From contig JAASSM010000042.1 in assembly GCA_021767885.1 (NCBI GenBank), forward strand, positions 1 to 8,779: 8,779 bases of DNA. The letters run 5' to 3'. Positions 1 through 5,644 of this stretch are shown piece by piece. Made by a program: the position numbers and the translations under genes. Origin of the DNA: a bacterium. GTDB taxonomy: Bacteria > Krumholzibacteriota > Krumholzibacteria > LZORAL124-64-63. Numbering within the stretch: the first letter of the stretch is position 1; each line of letters opens with the position of its first letter. The notes under the pieces are model-generated. The model saw nothing but the letters and a program-made list of their open reading frames with translations, ran no database searches and was not told where the DNA came from.

Positions 1-1042
1 GCACCTCCACCTCCACGTACGGATGGGCCGCGGGATCGGTGGGGTCGTCCAGCTCGGGCACGTAGCGGCGCTGGTAGAGCCGGATCTGGTGCTCGTAGAT
101 CACGTCGGCGGGCAGCAGGCCGTCCTCGCGCAGCTCGCTGACGCGCACGCGGTGCAGCTGGGTGCGGCGGACGGGGATGCGCACCTCGGGATGACCGAGG
201 GGCGTGCCCTTGCTGGCCGGCCGGTCCACGCGCGCCTTCTCGGCGCGCACCACGCCGGCGGCCGCCTCGGTGGGCAGGCTGCGCAGCTGGTCGCCGTTGA
301 GGAAGGCGCCGGCGAAGCGGTGGTCGTTCCTGCCCACGCGGCGCGCGGCGGCGCTGCGCGGGGCGTCCTCGCCCGCGGTGGCGTCGGCGACGAACCGCAC
401 GCGCCACTCGCCGCCGGCCAGGTGGGCCACCGCCTGATCGGCGCCATCGGTGCGCACGGGCAGGATCACGTAGTTGACGATGCGCCGGCCGCGCCACCAG
501 GCGGTCTCGCCCAGGCGCACCGCGGGCCCGGGCTGCAGGCCGGGATCGGCCCGCTGCATGTCCAGCTGGATGGAGCGCGGCACCCCCTCGGTGGGCACCG
601 GCTCGCCGGGCTCCGGCCACAGCGGCGTCTCGTGGTAGCGGCCGCTCTCGGCGTCCTCCTGCATCACCGGCACGTACTCGCGCGCGAGCGACCGTGGCGC
701 CAGCGGCTGCCAGTCCTCGCGCACCACCTCCAGGCGCGGCACCGTGCCGGGCGGTACCACGAGCCAGCCGCCGCGCCGCGGCACCCGCACGCCACCGGGC
801 AGGCCGCCGCTGCGGAAACCGGGCAGGACGGCATCCCAGGCGGGCCGGGCGGGATCCGGGGACCGGCCCGCGCGCCACTGCGGCGCCGGCAGGTCCAGGG
901 AGAAGCGGATCTCCTCGCGCGAGCTGGTGCTCACCTCCGGCTGCACGGGCTGGGCCATGGCCACCAGCGGTGCCACCACCAGCAGCGACGAGAGCAGGCG
1001 GACGACCGCCGGGATGCGGCCCACGGACTGGCTGGCGATCAT
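1..1042 (-). CDS. Secreted protein with C25 peptidase/PorU-like N-terminal region (partial, C-terminus beyond left edge)
   Basis: An open frame of 347 codons runs from the ATG at 1042 to the left edge without a stop, so only the N-terminal part is present. Residues 1-30 form a Sec signal peptide (a few polar residues, a hydrophobic stretch ending VAMA, then QPV). Around residues 179-220 the pattern WWRGRRIVNYVILPVR followed by WRVRFVAD resembles the 'RG-R-V...PV.....V.V.F' propeptide seen in gingipain-type C25 peptidases and PorU sortases. Residues 286-330 (VRIPVRRTQLHRVRVSELRE, then IRLYQRR) resemble the next segment of that family, where the chain leads into the catalytic domain. The catalytic Cys/His would lie outside the window, so activity cannot be judged. 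By family knowledge such proteins are exported proteases or type IX secretion sortases; that role here is an inference. It has its own promoter (1109-1137). An in-frame ATG at 1057 is also possible but has a poorer ribosome site. Confidence 0.6.
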   Translation of the reverse strand, partial: MIASQSVGRIPAVVRLLSSLLVVAPLVAMAQPVQPEVSTSSREEIRFSLDLPAPQWRAGRSPDPARPAWDAVLPGFRSGGLPGGVRVPRRGGWLVVPPGTVPRLEVVREDWQPLAPRSLAREYVPVMQEDAESGRYHETPLWPEPGEPVPTEGVPRSIQLDMQRADPGLQPGPAVRLGETAWWRGRRIVNYVILPVRTDGADQAVAHLAGGEWRVRFVADATAGEDAPRSAAARRVGRNDHRFAGAFLNGDQLRSLPTEAAAGVVRAEKARVDRPASKGTPLGHPEVRIPVRRTQLHRVRVSELREDGLLPADVIYEHQIRLYQRRYVPELDDPTDPAAHPYVEVEV

Positions 1043-1048
1043 GGAGCG

Positions 1049-1055
1049 CCTCTCC
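1049..1055 (-). promoter_or_regulatory. Ribosome binding site deciding the start of the C25-like gene
   Basis: GGAGAGG on the minus strand lies 6 nt before the ATG at 1042. The upstream in-frame ATG at 1057 would place this site inside the coding region and has no comparable purine stretch ahead of it. This favours the 1042 start, which also gives a tighter signal peptide. Confidence 0.6.
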
Positions 1056-1108
1056 ATTCTCAGGGGTGTCTCTGGGTGGTGATCAGGGGTGGGCACGAGG
1101 CTGGGATC

Positions 1109-1137
1109 AGTATACCAACGGGCCGCGTGGGGGTCAA
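1109..1137 (-). promoter_or_regulatory. Sigma70-type promoter for the C25-like gene
   Basis: On the minus strand TTGACC (1132-1137, 5/6 match to the -35 consensus), a 17-nt spacer and TATACT (1109-1114, 5/6 match to the -10). Transcription would start near 1102, giving a leader of about 60 nt before the ATG at 1042. The -35 begins within the tail of the preceding terminator, so the two units abut. Confidence 0.7.
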
Positions 1138-1176
1138 ACAGACGCGTGCGCGGGGTGGCGAACCACCCCGCGCACG
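1137..1176 (-). terminator. Intrinsic terminator of the 194-aa secreted protein gene
   Basis: A perfect 14-bp GC-rich stem (1145-1158 pairing with 1163-1176) encloses a 4-nt loop that reads TTCG on the minus strand, the very stable UUCG tetraloop. The minus strand continues CGTCTGTTTG, a modest T-rich tail. It lies 25 nt after the stop codon at 1202. The plus-strand side has no T tract, so it acts in the minus direction. Confidence 0.8.
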
Positions 1177-1201
1177 GATGCCATCGCAAGGCCGTCCCGG
1201 T

Positions 1202-1786
1202 CTACTGGAACAGGCTCTTGACCTGGCTGAGGCTGGACTGCTCCACCGCGACGATGCCGTCACCGTTGAGGGTGGCGACCACGGCCGTCGGCGAGCCGCC
1301 GGTGCTGGTGCCCTCGATCAGGTCATCGGGGTTGGCGTTGTCCGCGAACACCGGGCCGTTCCAGCTCGGGATGCTCGGCGGGGTGGCCGGACCGGTGGAG
1401 AACTCCACGGTGGTGGTGGCCGTGTGGATCATGGTGAGGGTGCAGAGCACGGCCGCGCCATCGGTCACCGGCAGCGGGGTGCCGTAGCCCACCAGGTGGT
1501 TCAGGTTGTTGCCGAAGTTCAGCCCGTTGTTGGGGAACGCCACGCCGGTGACGATCACGGTGCCACCGCTGTTCTCGGTGATGCCCACCTCGTAGCCGCC
1601 GAGGGAGACGAAGTTCGCGCCGAGCATGACCACGTAGACGTCGAACGAGGTCGCCACGCCGGGGTTGAGGTTGGTGTTCTCGTCGGTGAAGTCGGTGCTG
1701 CTGAAGAACATGCCCAGGGCAGGCTGCTGGGCGAACGCAGTGCCGGCCATCAGGGCCACCAGGGAGAGAGCTAGCAGTTTCTTCAT
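1202..1786 (-). CDS. Secreted protein, possible cohesin-like fold (paralog 1 of a tandem pair)
   Basis: This encodes 194 residues starting at ATG 1786, with AGGAG placed 7 nt upstream. Residues 1-19 (MKKLLALSL...AFA) are a Sec signal peptide cleaved before QQP. The mature part is rich in beta-branched and small residues with no membrane helix. It is a diverged paralog of the product of 2206-2775: both carry GGYEV, a GLNFG...NHLVGYG.PLP block, PPSIP.W.GPV.AD.ANPD.LIE, and a terminal VE.S.L..VK.LF. The pattern of alternating strands after a proline/glycine turn (DVYVVMLG, YEVGI, then CTLTM) loosely resembles cohesin-type carbohydrate-scaffold modules; that fold is an inference only. It is a single-gene unit with its own promoter (1968-1996) and terminator. 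No catalytic motif is recognised. Function is unknown beyond being exported, probably to the surface or medium. Confidence 0.85.
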   Translation of the reverse strand: MKKLLALSLVALMAGTAFAQQPALGMFFSSTDFTDENTNLNPGVATSFDVYVVMLGANFVSLGGYEVGITENSGGTVIVTGVAFPNNGLNFGNNLNHLVGYGTPLPVTDGAAVLCTLTMIHTATTTVEFSTGPATPPSIPSWNGPVFADNANPDDLIEGTSTGGSPTAVVATLNGDGIVAVEQSSLSQVKSLFQ

Positions 1787-1961
1787 GGTTCACTCCTGAA
1801 GCAACGCAGGTCTTTCGATCCTCTGCCGGGGGAGCCTCGTCCCGCTACCCGCCGCCCGCATCGGCGTGGCAACATCCGGCGTATCCGGGGCTCGGTACGT
1901 CCGTGTAGAGCCGGGAGCCGTGGCCAAGCTGACCGGATTCCGGCACGGTGACCGGTCTCAC
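1787..1961 (-). promoter_or_regulatory. Long structured 5' leader of the 194-aa secreted protein gene
   Basis: If the promoter at 1968-1996 is used, the transcript carries about 175 nt before the ATG. The minus strand can form several hairpins: 1931-1936 with 1952-1957, 1889-1893 with 1908-1912, and CGCCG/CGGCG (1850-1854 with 1862-1866) around a 7-nt loop. The last hairpin and the sequence down to the start codon closely match the segment before the paralog at 2206-2775, including a shared tail GCAGG...CAGGAGTG and the ribosome site. I do not recognise a known riboswitch class. It may be a cis-regulatory RNA or simply a duplicated untranslated region. The remaining upstream stretch, 1997-2158, is very GC-rich with many GCCGGC-type motifs and no supported gene. 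Confidence 0.45.
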
Positions 1962-1967
1962 GCGATG

Positions 1968-1996
1968 AATATCCCCGCAAAGGTTGGTCCTGTCAA
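1968..1996 (-). promoter_or_regulatory. Sigma70-type promoter for the 194-aa secreted protein gene
   Basis: On the minus strand a perfect -35 TTGACA (1991-1996), a 17-nt spacer and GATATT (1968-1973, 4/6 match to TATAAT). The predicted start site is near 1961. It stands in an otherwise gene-free stretch and is the only good promoter match between the upstream terminator and the gene. Confidence 0.7.
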
Positions 1997-2158
1997 GCGT
2001 GCAAACCGTCGGGACCACCATGGCGGAACGTGAGGAACCATGCCCCGTTGCCGGACCGGCCGGCCTCGGCCGCGTCCGCGCAGTTCGCAACGCCGGCCGG
2101 GGCAACTCGCCCGCCGGCGCCCGCCGGCCGCGGGACGGAGAACCCGCCGGTCGCGGAC

Positions 2159-2190
2159 AAAAAAAAGAGCCCCGGGCGAACCCGGGGCTC
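2159..2190 (-). terminator. Intrinsic terminator of the 189-aa secreted protein gene
   Basis: A perfect 10-bp stem (2167-2176 with 2181-2190) has a TTCG loop on the minus strand and is followed directly by eight T residues (2159-2166). It begins 16 nt after the stop codon at 2206. This is a textbook Rho-independent terminator in the minus direction. Confidence 0.95.
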
Positions 2191-2205
2191 CTGGGCGAAC
2201 CAGGC

Positions 2206-2775
2206 TTACTCGAAGAGGGCCTTCACGCCGGACAGGGTGCTGGCCTCGACGGCCACCGGGCCCGTGCCCTGGAACGTGAACACGTGAGCGGAGCCGGTGA
2301 TGTAGCCACACTCGATGAGGATGTCGGGGTTGGCGCCGTCAGCGATGACGGGGCCGTCCCAGCCGGGGATGCTCGGCGGGTTGGCGCCGGCCATCTCCAC
2401 GGCGGTCGCATCCAGGTCCTCGAGCAGCAGGAAGTTGATGGTCGCCAGGACCATCAGGTCCTCGGCGGGCAGGGGCACGCCGTAGCCGACCAGGTGGTTG
2501 GTGGGGCCACCGAAGTTCAGACCGCTGTTGGGCCACTCGACGGTGGTGATCGACGCGGCGGCGGGCATGGCCATGCTGACCTCGTAGCCACCGACGGACG
2601 CGACGGACGTGTTGTGCAGGGTGACGTAGAGCTGCGAGGGGGTGAACAGCGGGAAGCTGTGCCCGGTCACGTACTCGCCGTCGACCATGGTCCACAGACC
2701 GAACTCGTCCATCTCCTGGGCCATGGCGCCGCAGGCCATGATGGCCACCAGAGCCAGTGCTAGCAATTTCTTCAT
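2206..2775 (-). CDS. Secreted protein, possible cohesin-like fold (paralog 2 of a tandem pair)
   Basis: This encodes 189 residues. I place the start at ATG 2775, where MKKLLALALVAIMA begins and CAGGAG lies just upstream; a longer frame back to 2916 would put an arginine/proline-rich stretch ahead of the signal peptide and would overrun the end of the neighbouring gene. Residues 1-19 form a Sec signal peptide with cleavage after AMA. A cysteine at position 15 (IMAC) is a poor lipobox and leaves lipoprotein sorting as a minor alternative. The mature protein shares VGGYEV, the NSGLNFG...NHLVGYG.PLP block, the PPSIP.W.GPV.AD.ANPD.LIE block and the C-terminal VEASTL.GVKALF with its paralog at 1202-1786. 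A cohesin-like beta fold is suggested only by pattern. It lies 124 nt downstream of the dockerin-repeat gene with no terminator between, so both may share a transcript. Exact function unknown. Confidence 0.85.
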   Translation of the reverse strand: MKKLLALALVAIMACGAMAQEMDEFGLWTMVDGEYVTGHSFPLFTPSQLYVTLHNTSVASVGGYEVSMAMPAAASITTVEWPNSGLNFGGPTNHLVGYGVPLPAEDLMVLATINFLLLEDLDATAVEMAGANPPSIPGWDGPVIADGANPDILIECGYITGSAHVFTFQGTGPVAVEASTLSGVKALFE

Positions 2776-2836
2776 GGTTGCACTCCTGAAAGCAGCGCAG
2801 GACTGTTGACGTTGGAACTGCCGGTGGGGCTTCCCG

Positions 2837-2867
2837 GCTGCCCCGCCGCCTGCATCGGCGGGGCAGC
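2837..2867 (-). promoter_or_regulatory. Strong intercistronic hairpin in the leader of paralog 2
   Basis: A perfect 12-bp GC-rich stem (2837-2848 with 2856-2867) surrounds the 7-nt loop ATGCAGG on the minus strand. No T tract follows on either strand, so it is not a standard terminator. The same element, with the same loop length and a near-identical loop (ATGCGGG), occurs in the leader of the paralog at 1850-1866. It sits between the dockerin-repeat gene and paralog 2, where it could act as an mRNA processing or stability element, an attenuator or a protein-binding site. Confidence 0.5.
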
Positions 2868-2899
2868 ACTCCGGCACGGGTTCGACCAGTTCGAACGCC

Positions 2900-3520
2900 T
2901 TACTGGCAGATCGCACCGACCGCGGGGGAGAAACGCACGATGTCGGACAGGTTCACGACACCATCGTTGTTGAAGTCGGACCGGTACGGGTTGGTCCCGC
3001 CAGTGAGGTCCTGGGTGAAGGGCACGATGTCGGACAGGTTGATCTGCAGATCGCCGTTGAGATCGGCGCTGTTGTAGGTCAGATCGATGCCACCGCCAGC
3101 CAGAGCGGTCCCGGCGACGTAGACCAGCGTGGTCTCGCCCTCGGAACTGCCGCCGGCCGCCAGCGGGTTCTGCCACTCGGTCTGACCGAGCTCGTCGGTG
3201 GAACCGTCAGCGGTGGTGCCACCCGGGCAGGCGACCAGGCCGCCGGCCGAGGTCTCCAGCCACAGATCCTCGAAGGGATAGCCGAAGATCGGGTTGGTGT
3301 CGCTGTCCACCAGGGTCAGCGTGATGGTCGCGTCCACCTGGCTGCCACCGAGGAAGGCCTGGTCGAAGCCCACACCCTGGCCATTGGGAATCACGAACAC
3401 CGAGGCCCCGTTGGCGGCGGGGTCGATGGACGCCGTGGACAGAGTCAGGTCGGGAACGCCGGCCCAAGCCAGGGAGGCCAGGCAAACGACCATGATGCCG
3501 AGCAAGAACCTACGAAGCAT
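2900..3520 (-). CDS. Secreted protein with C-terminal dockerin-type EF-hand repeats
   Basis: This encodes 206 residues from ATG 3520, preceded by GGAGGTGA, an almost ideal ribosome site. Residues 1-20 (MLRRFLLGIM...AWA) are a Sec signal peptide. Residues 21-150 form a beta-rich domain with two cysteines (98 and 205) and acidic turns (DSDTNPI, EDLWLE). Residues 152-200 contain two dockerin-like calcium loops. The first is D153-x-N155-x-D157...D164 followed by IVPF. The second is D182-x-N184-x-D186...D193 followed by IVRF. Both have the D-x-N-x-D...LSDI pattern of type I dockerin repeats. By family knowledge dockerins bind cohesins, but in many bacteria such repeats are simply calcium-binding linkers on exported proteins. 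Similar proteins recur, by memory, in Krumholzibacteriota/Eisenbacteria-like genomes. No catalytic motif is seen. It is the first gene of a unit that probably includes the 189-aa protein downstream. Confidence 0.85.
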   Translation of the reverse strand: MLRRFLLGIMVVCLASLAWAGVPDLTLSTASIDPAANGASVFVIPNGQGVGFDQAFLGGSQVDATITLTLVDSDTNPIFGYPFEDLWLETSAGGLVACPGGTTADGSTDELGQTEWQNPLAAGGSSEGETTLVYVAGTALAGGGIDLTYNSADLNGDLQINLSDIVPFTQDLTGGTNPYRSDFNNDGVVNLSDIVRFSPAVGAICQ

Positions 3521-3634
3521 TAGGTCACCTCCAAAAGTGATCCGTTCAAGCGAGGGTGGCTAACCCAGGCGGAGTCTGTGTGAGAACTGCTGGAGTCCTC
3601 CTTCCCACTCGGAGTCCATCACTTGACGCAGATC

Positions 3635-3663
3635 AGATTACCACACCCCCCCTCCACAGGCAA
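3635..3663 (-). promoter_or_regulatory. Probable sigma70-type promoter for the dockerin-repeat gene
   Basis: On the minus strand TTGCCT (3658-3663, 4/6), a 17-nt spacer containing a run of seven G, and TAATCT (3635-3640) preceded by TGG, an extended -10 arrangement. The match is weaker than the other promoters in the window, but position and spacing fit. The start would be near 3628. Confidence 0.4.
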
Positions 3664-3737
3664 CCCTCTTTTTTCCCTGCTTGCCCATTATTTGCAATAC
3701 GGTATCTGCATATGGGCCGCCGACATGGCCAGAATAT

Positions 3738-3760
3738 CACGACAGGGCAAGCCCGTCGTG
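3738..3760 (-). terminator. Weak candidate terminator downstream of tRNA-Val
   Basis: The minus strand forms CACGAC GGG CTTG CCC T GTCGTG: 6 bp plus 3 bp with one bulged base, about 30 nt after the tRNA CCA end. The tail reads ATATTCTGG, with no real T tract. It could end or process the tRNA transcript, but as an intrinsic terminator it is poor. Confidence 0.3.
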
Positions 3761-3791
3761 AAGATCAAGAATTGTGATTTTCTGGTAAAGG

Positions 3792-3868
3792 TGGTGGGCG
3801 AAACAGGGTTCGAACCTGTGACCCCCTGCTTGTAAGGCAGGTGCTCTGACCAGCTGAGCTATTCGCCC
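3792..3868 (-). tRNA. tRNA-Val (anticodon UAC)
   Basis: The full cloverleaf can be read on the minus strand. The acceptor stem is GGGCGAA/TTCGCCC (3862-3868 with 3796-3802). The D arm GCTC...GAGC follows. The anticodon stem CCTGC/GCAGG encloses the loop CTTACAA with anticodon TAC (3832-3834). The variable loop is 5 nt, and the T arm is ACAGG-TTCGAAC-CCTGT. Discriminator A and an encoded CCA (3792-3794) complete it at 77 nt. The 5' end overlaps the last codons and the stop codon of the small membrane-protein gene upstream, so both are probably on one transcript that needs RNase P cleavage to release the tRNA. Confidence 0.97.
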
Positions 3869-4035
3869 ACCCCGGAGCGGAAGAGGCGCCAGACGAACGC
3901 CGGCAGGGCCACGCAGTAGCCCAGCACCAGCAGGACGGGGCCCCAGGACAGCGCGCCGGCCGCCAGCAGGAGGTAGCCCGCGAGGATGGCGACGAGGCCG
4001 GCGGCGAGGATCCAGACGTGGCGCAGGATGGTCAT
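3859..4035 (-). CDS. Small membrane protein with two predicted helices
   Basis: This encodes 58 residues if it starts at ATG 4035, which has GGAGG about 5 nt upstream. A longer frame to 4104 would run over the promoter at 4076-4104 and add a polar, arginine/histidine-rich stretch. Two hydrophobic segments are visible: about residues 5-25 (HVWILAAGLVAILAGYLLLA) and 29-49 (LSWGPVLLVLGYCVALPAFVW), then a short tail RLFRSGVGE. The 'PVLLVLGYC....P' pattern is one I have seen in short hypothetical proteins, but I cannot name a function. The TAG stop lies inside tRNA-Val, at the junction of acceptor stem and D arm, and the last 10 nt overlap the tRNA. The overlap could argue that the frame is fortuitous, but the ribosome site and clean two-helix profile favour a real gene. 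Confidence 0.65.
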   Translation of the reverse strand: MTILRHVWILAAGLVAILAGYLLLAAGALSWGPVLLVLGYCVALPAFVWRLFRSGVGE

Positions 4036-4075
4036 GCGGTCCTCCAGGTGGTGATGGCGGGCGCGGCCGCGGTCC

Positions 4076-4104
4076 AGGGTAGGCTGCCCGGCGCGCGGCG
4101 TCAA
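4076..4104 (-). promoter_or_regulatory. Promoter for the small membrane protein and tRNA-Val
   Basis: On the minus strand TTGACG (4099-4104, 5/6), a 17-nt spacer and TACCCT (4076-4081, 3/6). The -35 hexamer overlaps the mltG stop codon (TGA at 4101-4103). The start would be near 4069, about 34 nt before the ATG at 4035. No better promoter lies directly before the tRNA. Confidence 0.5.
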
Positions 4105-5201
4105 CGCCGACGCTCCCGCATCAGTTCCCGGTAGCGGGCCACCGCCCGCCGGTGCTCGGCGTGGGTGCGGGAGAAGACGTGCCCGCCCTCGCCGTCGGCC
4201 ACGAAGTACAGGGCCTCGCTGGCGGTGTCCGGCCGCGCCGCCGCCAGCAGGGCGTCACGACCCGGGCTGCCGATGGGCCCGGCGGGCAGGCCCGCCCGGC
4301 GGTAGGTGTTGTAGGGCGAGTCCACCTCCAGGTCGCGGTAGAGCAGCCGCTCGCCCCGCTTGCCCAGCCAGAAGGCCACGGTGGGATCGGCCTCCAGGCG
4401 CATGCCCCGCGCGAGGCGGTTGTGGTAGACCGCCGCCACCGCTGGCCGCTCCGCCGCCAGCCGGGCCTCCGCCTCCACCAGCGAGGCCAGCGTCAGCAGG
4501 CCGTGGGCGGAGAGGTCGCCGGCCACGGGCAGCGCGCGCCGGCGGGCGGTGTCCACGCGGGCGAGCTGCAGCCCCACCACCGCCGCGGCCACCGCCTCGG
4601 CCGTCAGGCCCTCGGCGAAGTGGTAGGTGTCCGGCGCGAGATAGCCCTCGCACCAGGAGACGGCGCCGCCGCCGGGCCGGTCCGCCCCGGCCAGCGCCCC
4701 CGCGAGCCGCGCGCGCTCCGCGGCGGTCATGAGCGTGTCGGCGCCCCCGCGCACCAGGCGCTCGGCGGCGGCGAGGATGGCCAGCGCGTCCAGGTCCAGG
4801 CTGTCGGCGAGGACGGCGGCCATCTCGGCCGCCTCCCGGCCCTCCGGCAGGGTCACCACCACCGGCAGGGGTCCCTGCCCGGTGAGCTCGCGCAGCAGCT
4901 GCCGCGGCGACACCCCCACCGTCAGGCGGTAGCGCCCGACGTGCAGGTCGTGGTCGGCTCCGAGCAGGCGCGCGCCCAGCAGGAAGATCCGGGGCCGTCG
5001 CAGCACGCCGCGCGCGGTCAGCTCCGAGGCCACCGAGCGCAGGGTGGCCCCCGGCGCCACGCGCACGGTCACCGACGCCGGGGCCCCCGCCGGCGGCGCG
5101 AAGCCAGCGGTCCAGGCATGCCAGGCGAGGCCCGCGAGGATCGCGGCCGCCACCAGCACCGCCGCGGCCGCGGCCACGAGCCAGCGGAGCCCGCGGCGCA
5201 T
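4101..5201 (-). CDS. mltG: Endolytic murein transglycosylase MltG (YceG)
   Basis: MltG cleaves nascent glycan strands in the periplasm, releasing them from the synthase and setting strand length. The 366-residue product fits the family size. An N-terminal anchor helix spans about residues 7-29, followed by a LysM-like segment (VRVAPGATLRSVA...L) at about 45-115. The YceG catalytic domain follows, with EGYLAPDTYHF, the active-site block LASLVEAEA with catalytic Glu at about 243, NRLARGMRLEADPTV, SPYNTYRRAGLPAGPI and LYFVADGEGGHVFS. I start at ATG 5201, which overlaps the ruvX stop as TGATG; a GTG one codon upstream (5204) is also possible. The gene is last in the unit with the partner-switch pair and ruvX, and ruvX-mltG adjacency is common in bacteria. 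Nothing essential is missing. Confidence 0.95.
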   Translation of the reverse strand: MRRGLRWLVAAAAAVLVAAAILAGLAWHAWTAGFAPPAGAPASVTVRVAPGATLRSVASELTARGVLRRPRIFLLGARLLGADHDLHVGRYRLTVGVSPRQLLRELTGQGPLPVVVTLPEGREAAEMAAVLADSLDLDALAILAAAERLVRGGADTLMTAAERARLAGALAGADRPGGGAVSWCEGYLAPDTYHFAEGLTAEAVAAAVVGLQLARVDTARRRALPVAGDLSAHGLLTLASLVEAEARLAAERPAVAAVYHNRLARGMRLEADPTVAFWLGKRGERLLYRDLEVDSPYNTYRRAGLPAGPIGSPGRDALLAAARPDTASEALYFVADGEGGHVFSRTHAEHRRAVARYRELMRERRR

Positions 5202-5632
5202 CACGCCTGCTCCGGCGCCCCGTCGGCGCGCAGGCGATCGAGGTGCTGCTGCAGGATGATCTGGGCGGCCACGGCGTCCACCTCGCCCCGCCGGGCGGGC
5301 CGGCCCCGCGTGGCGATGGCCCGCGCGGCCTCCTGGCTGCTGTAGCGCTCGTCGCAGAGGGTCACCGGCAGGCCGAGGGCCTCGGCCACCCGGTCGGCGA
5401 AGCGCCGGGCGCGGCGGGCGAGGTCGCCCTCGCGGCCATCGGCGGTCAGGGGCAACCCCACCACCACGCCGGTGGCGCCGCGATCACGGGCGAGGTCGGC
5501 GAGCAGCGCGAGCACCGAGCCGTCGCGTCCCTCGACGTGCACGCCGACCCCGAAGGCCAGGGTGCGCTCGGGATTGCTGGCCGCGATGCCGATGCGACGT
5601 TCTCCGTAGTCGATGCCGAGCAGGACGGACAT
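5201..5632 (-). CDS. ruvX: RuvX/YqgF family Holliday-junction-resolvase-like nuclease
   Basis: This encodes 143 residues, the usual size for the family. It has an RNase H-like fold with GIDYGERRIGIA (Asp8), VVVGLPL...DG (57-66), CDERYSS (93-98, Glu95) and DAVAAQIILQQHLD (119-132, Asp119). The acidic residues correspond to the expected metal-binding site. By family knowledge YqgF acts on RNA or DNA ends in pre-16S rRNA maturation and was first proposed as a resolvase. It starts at ATG 5632, 12 nt after the anti-sigma kinase stop, without an obvious ribosome site, so translational coupling is likely. Its stop overlaps the mltG start. Confidence 0.93.
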   Translation of the reverse strand: MSVLLGIDYGERRIGIAASNPERTLAFGVGVHVEGRDGSVLALLADLARDRGATGVVVGLPLTADGREGDLARRARRFADRVAEALGLPVTLCDERYSSQEAARAIATRGRPARRGEVDAVAAQIILQQHLDRLRADGAPEQA

Positions 5633-5644
5633 GGTCCGGGAGGA

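Larger units (their letters stand above)
3521..3791. other. Intergenic stretch, less GC-rich than its surroundings
   Basis: These 271 bases between the dockerin-repeat gene and tRNA-Val contain no supported gene and are visibly richer in A/T than the coding regions, most clearly from about 3660 to 3790. They hold the promoter at 3635-3663, a leader of about 108 nt for the dockerin gene, and a hairpin at 3738-3760. A 7-bp inverted repeat (3535-3541 with 3618-3624) brackets most of that leader and could pair just upstream of the ribosome site, but at that length it could be chance. Confidence 0.5.

Noticed and set aside
23..1774. A 583-codon plus-strand open frame spanning the left end
   Set aside because: It covers two minus-strand genes with signal peptides and crosses a terminator and a promoter. 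Its product is rich in G, A, H and R with no domain, as expected for an antisense frame in high-GC DNA.
1787..1961. A c-di-GMP (GEMM) or cobalamin riboswitch in the leader
   Set aside because: Fragments such as GGGTAGCGGG and GCCGGGAAGCC recall parts of these consensus sequences, but the required conserved core segments and order are absent.
2776..2916. N-terminal extension of paralog 2 to position 2916
   Set aside because: It overlaps the end of the dockerin gene, lacks a ribosome site, and would bury the signal peptide; the ATG at 2775 has CAGGAG upstream, matching its paralog.
3623..3835. Plus-strand frame ending in ETGFEPVTPCL
   Set aside because: That ending is the classic artefact of translating the complement of a tRNA gene, here tRNA-Val. 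The rest has no ribosome site and no recognisable domain.
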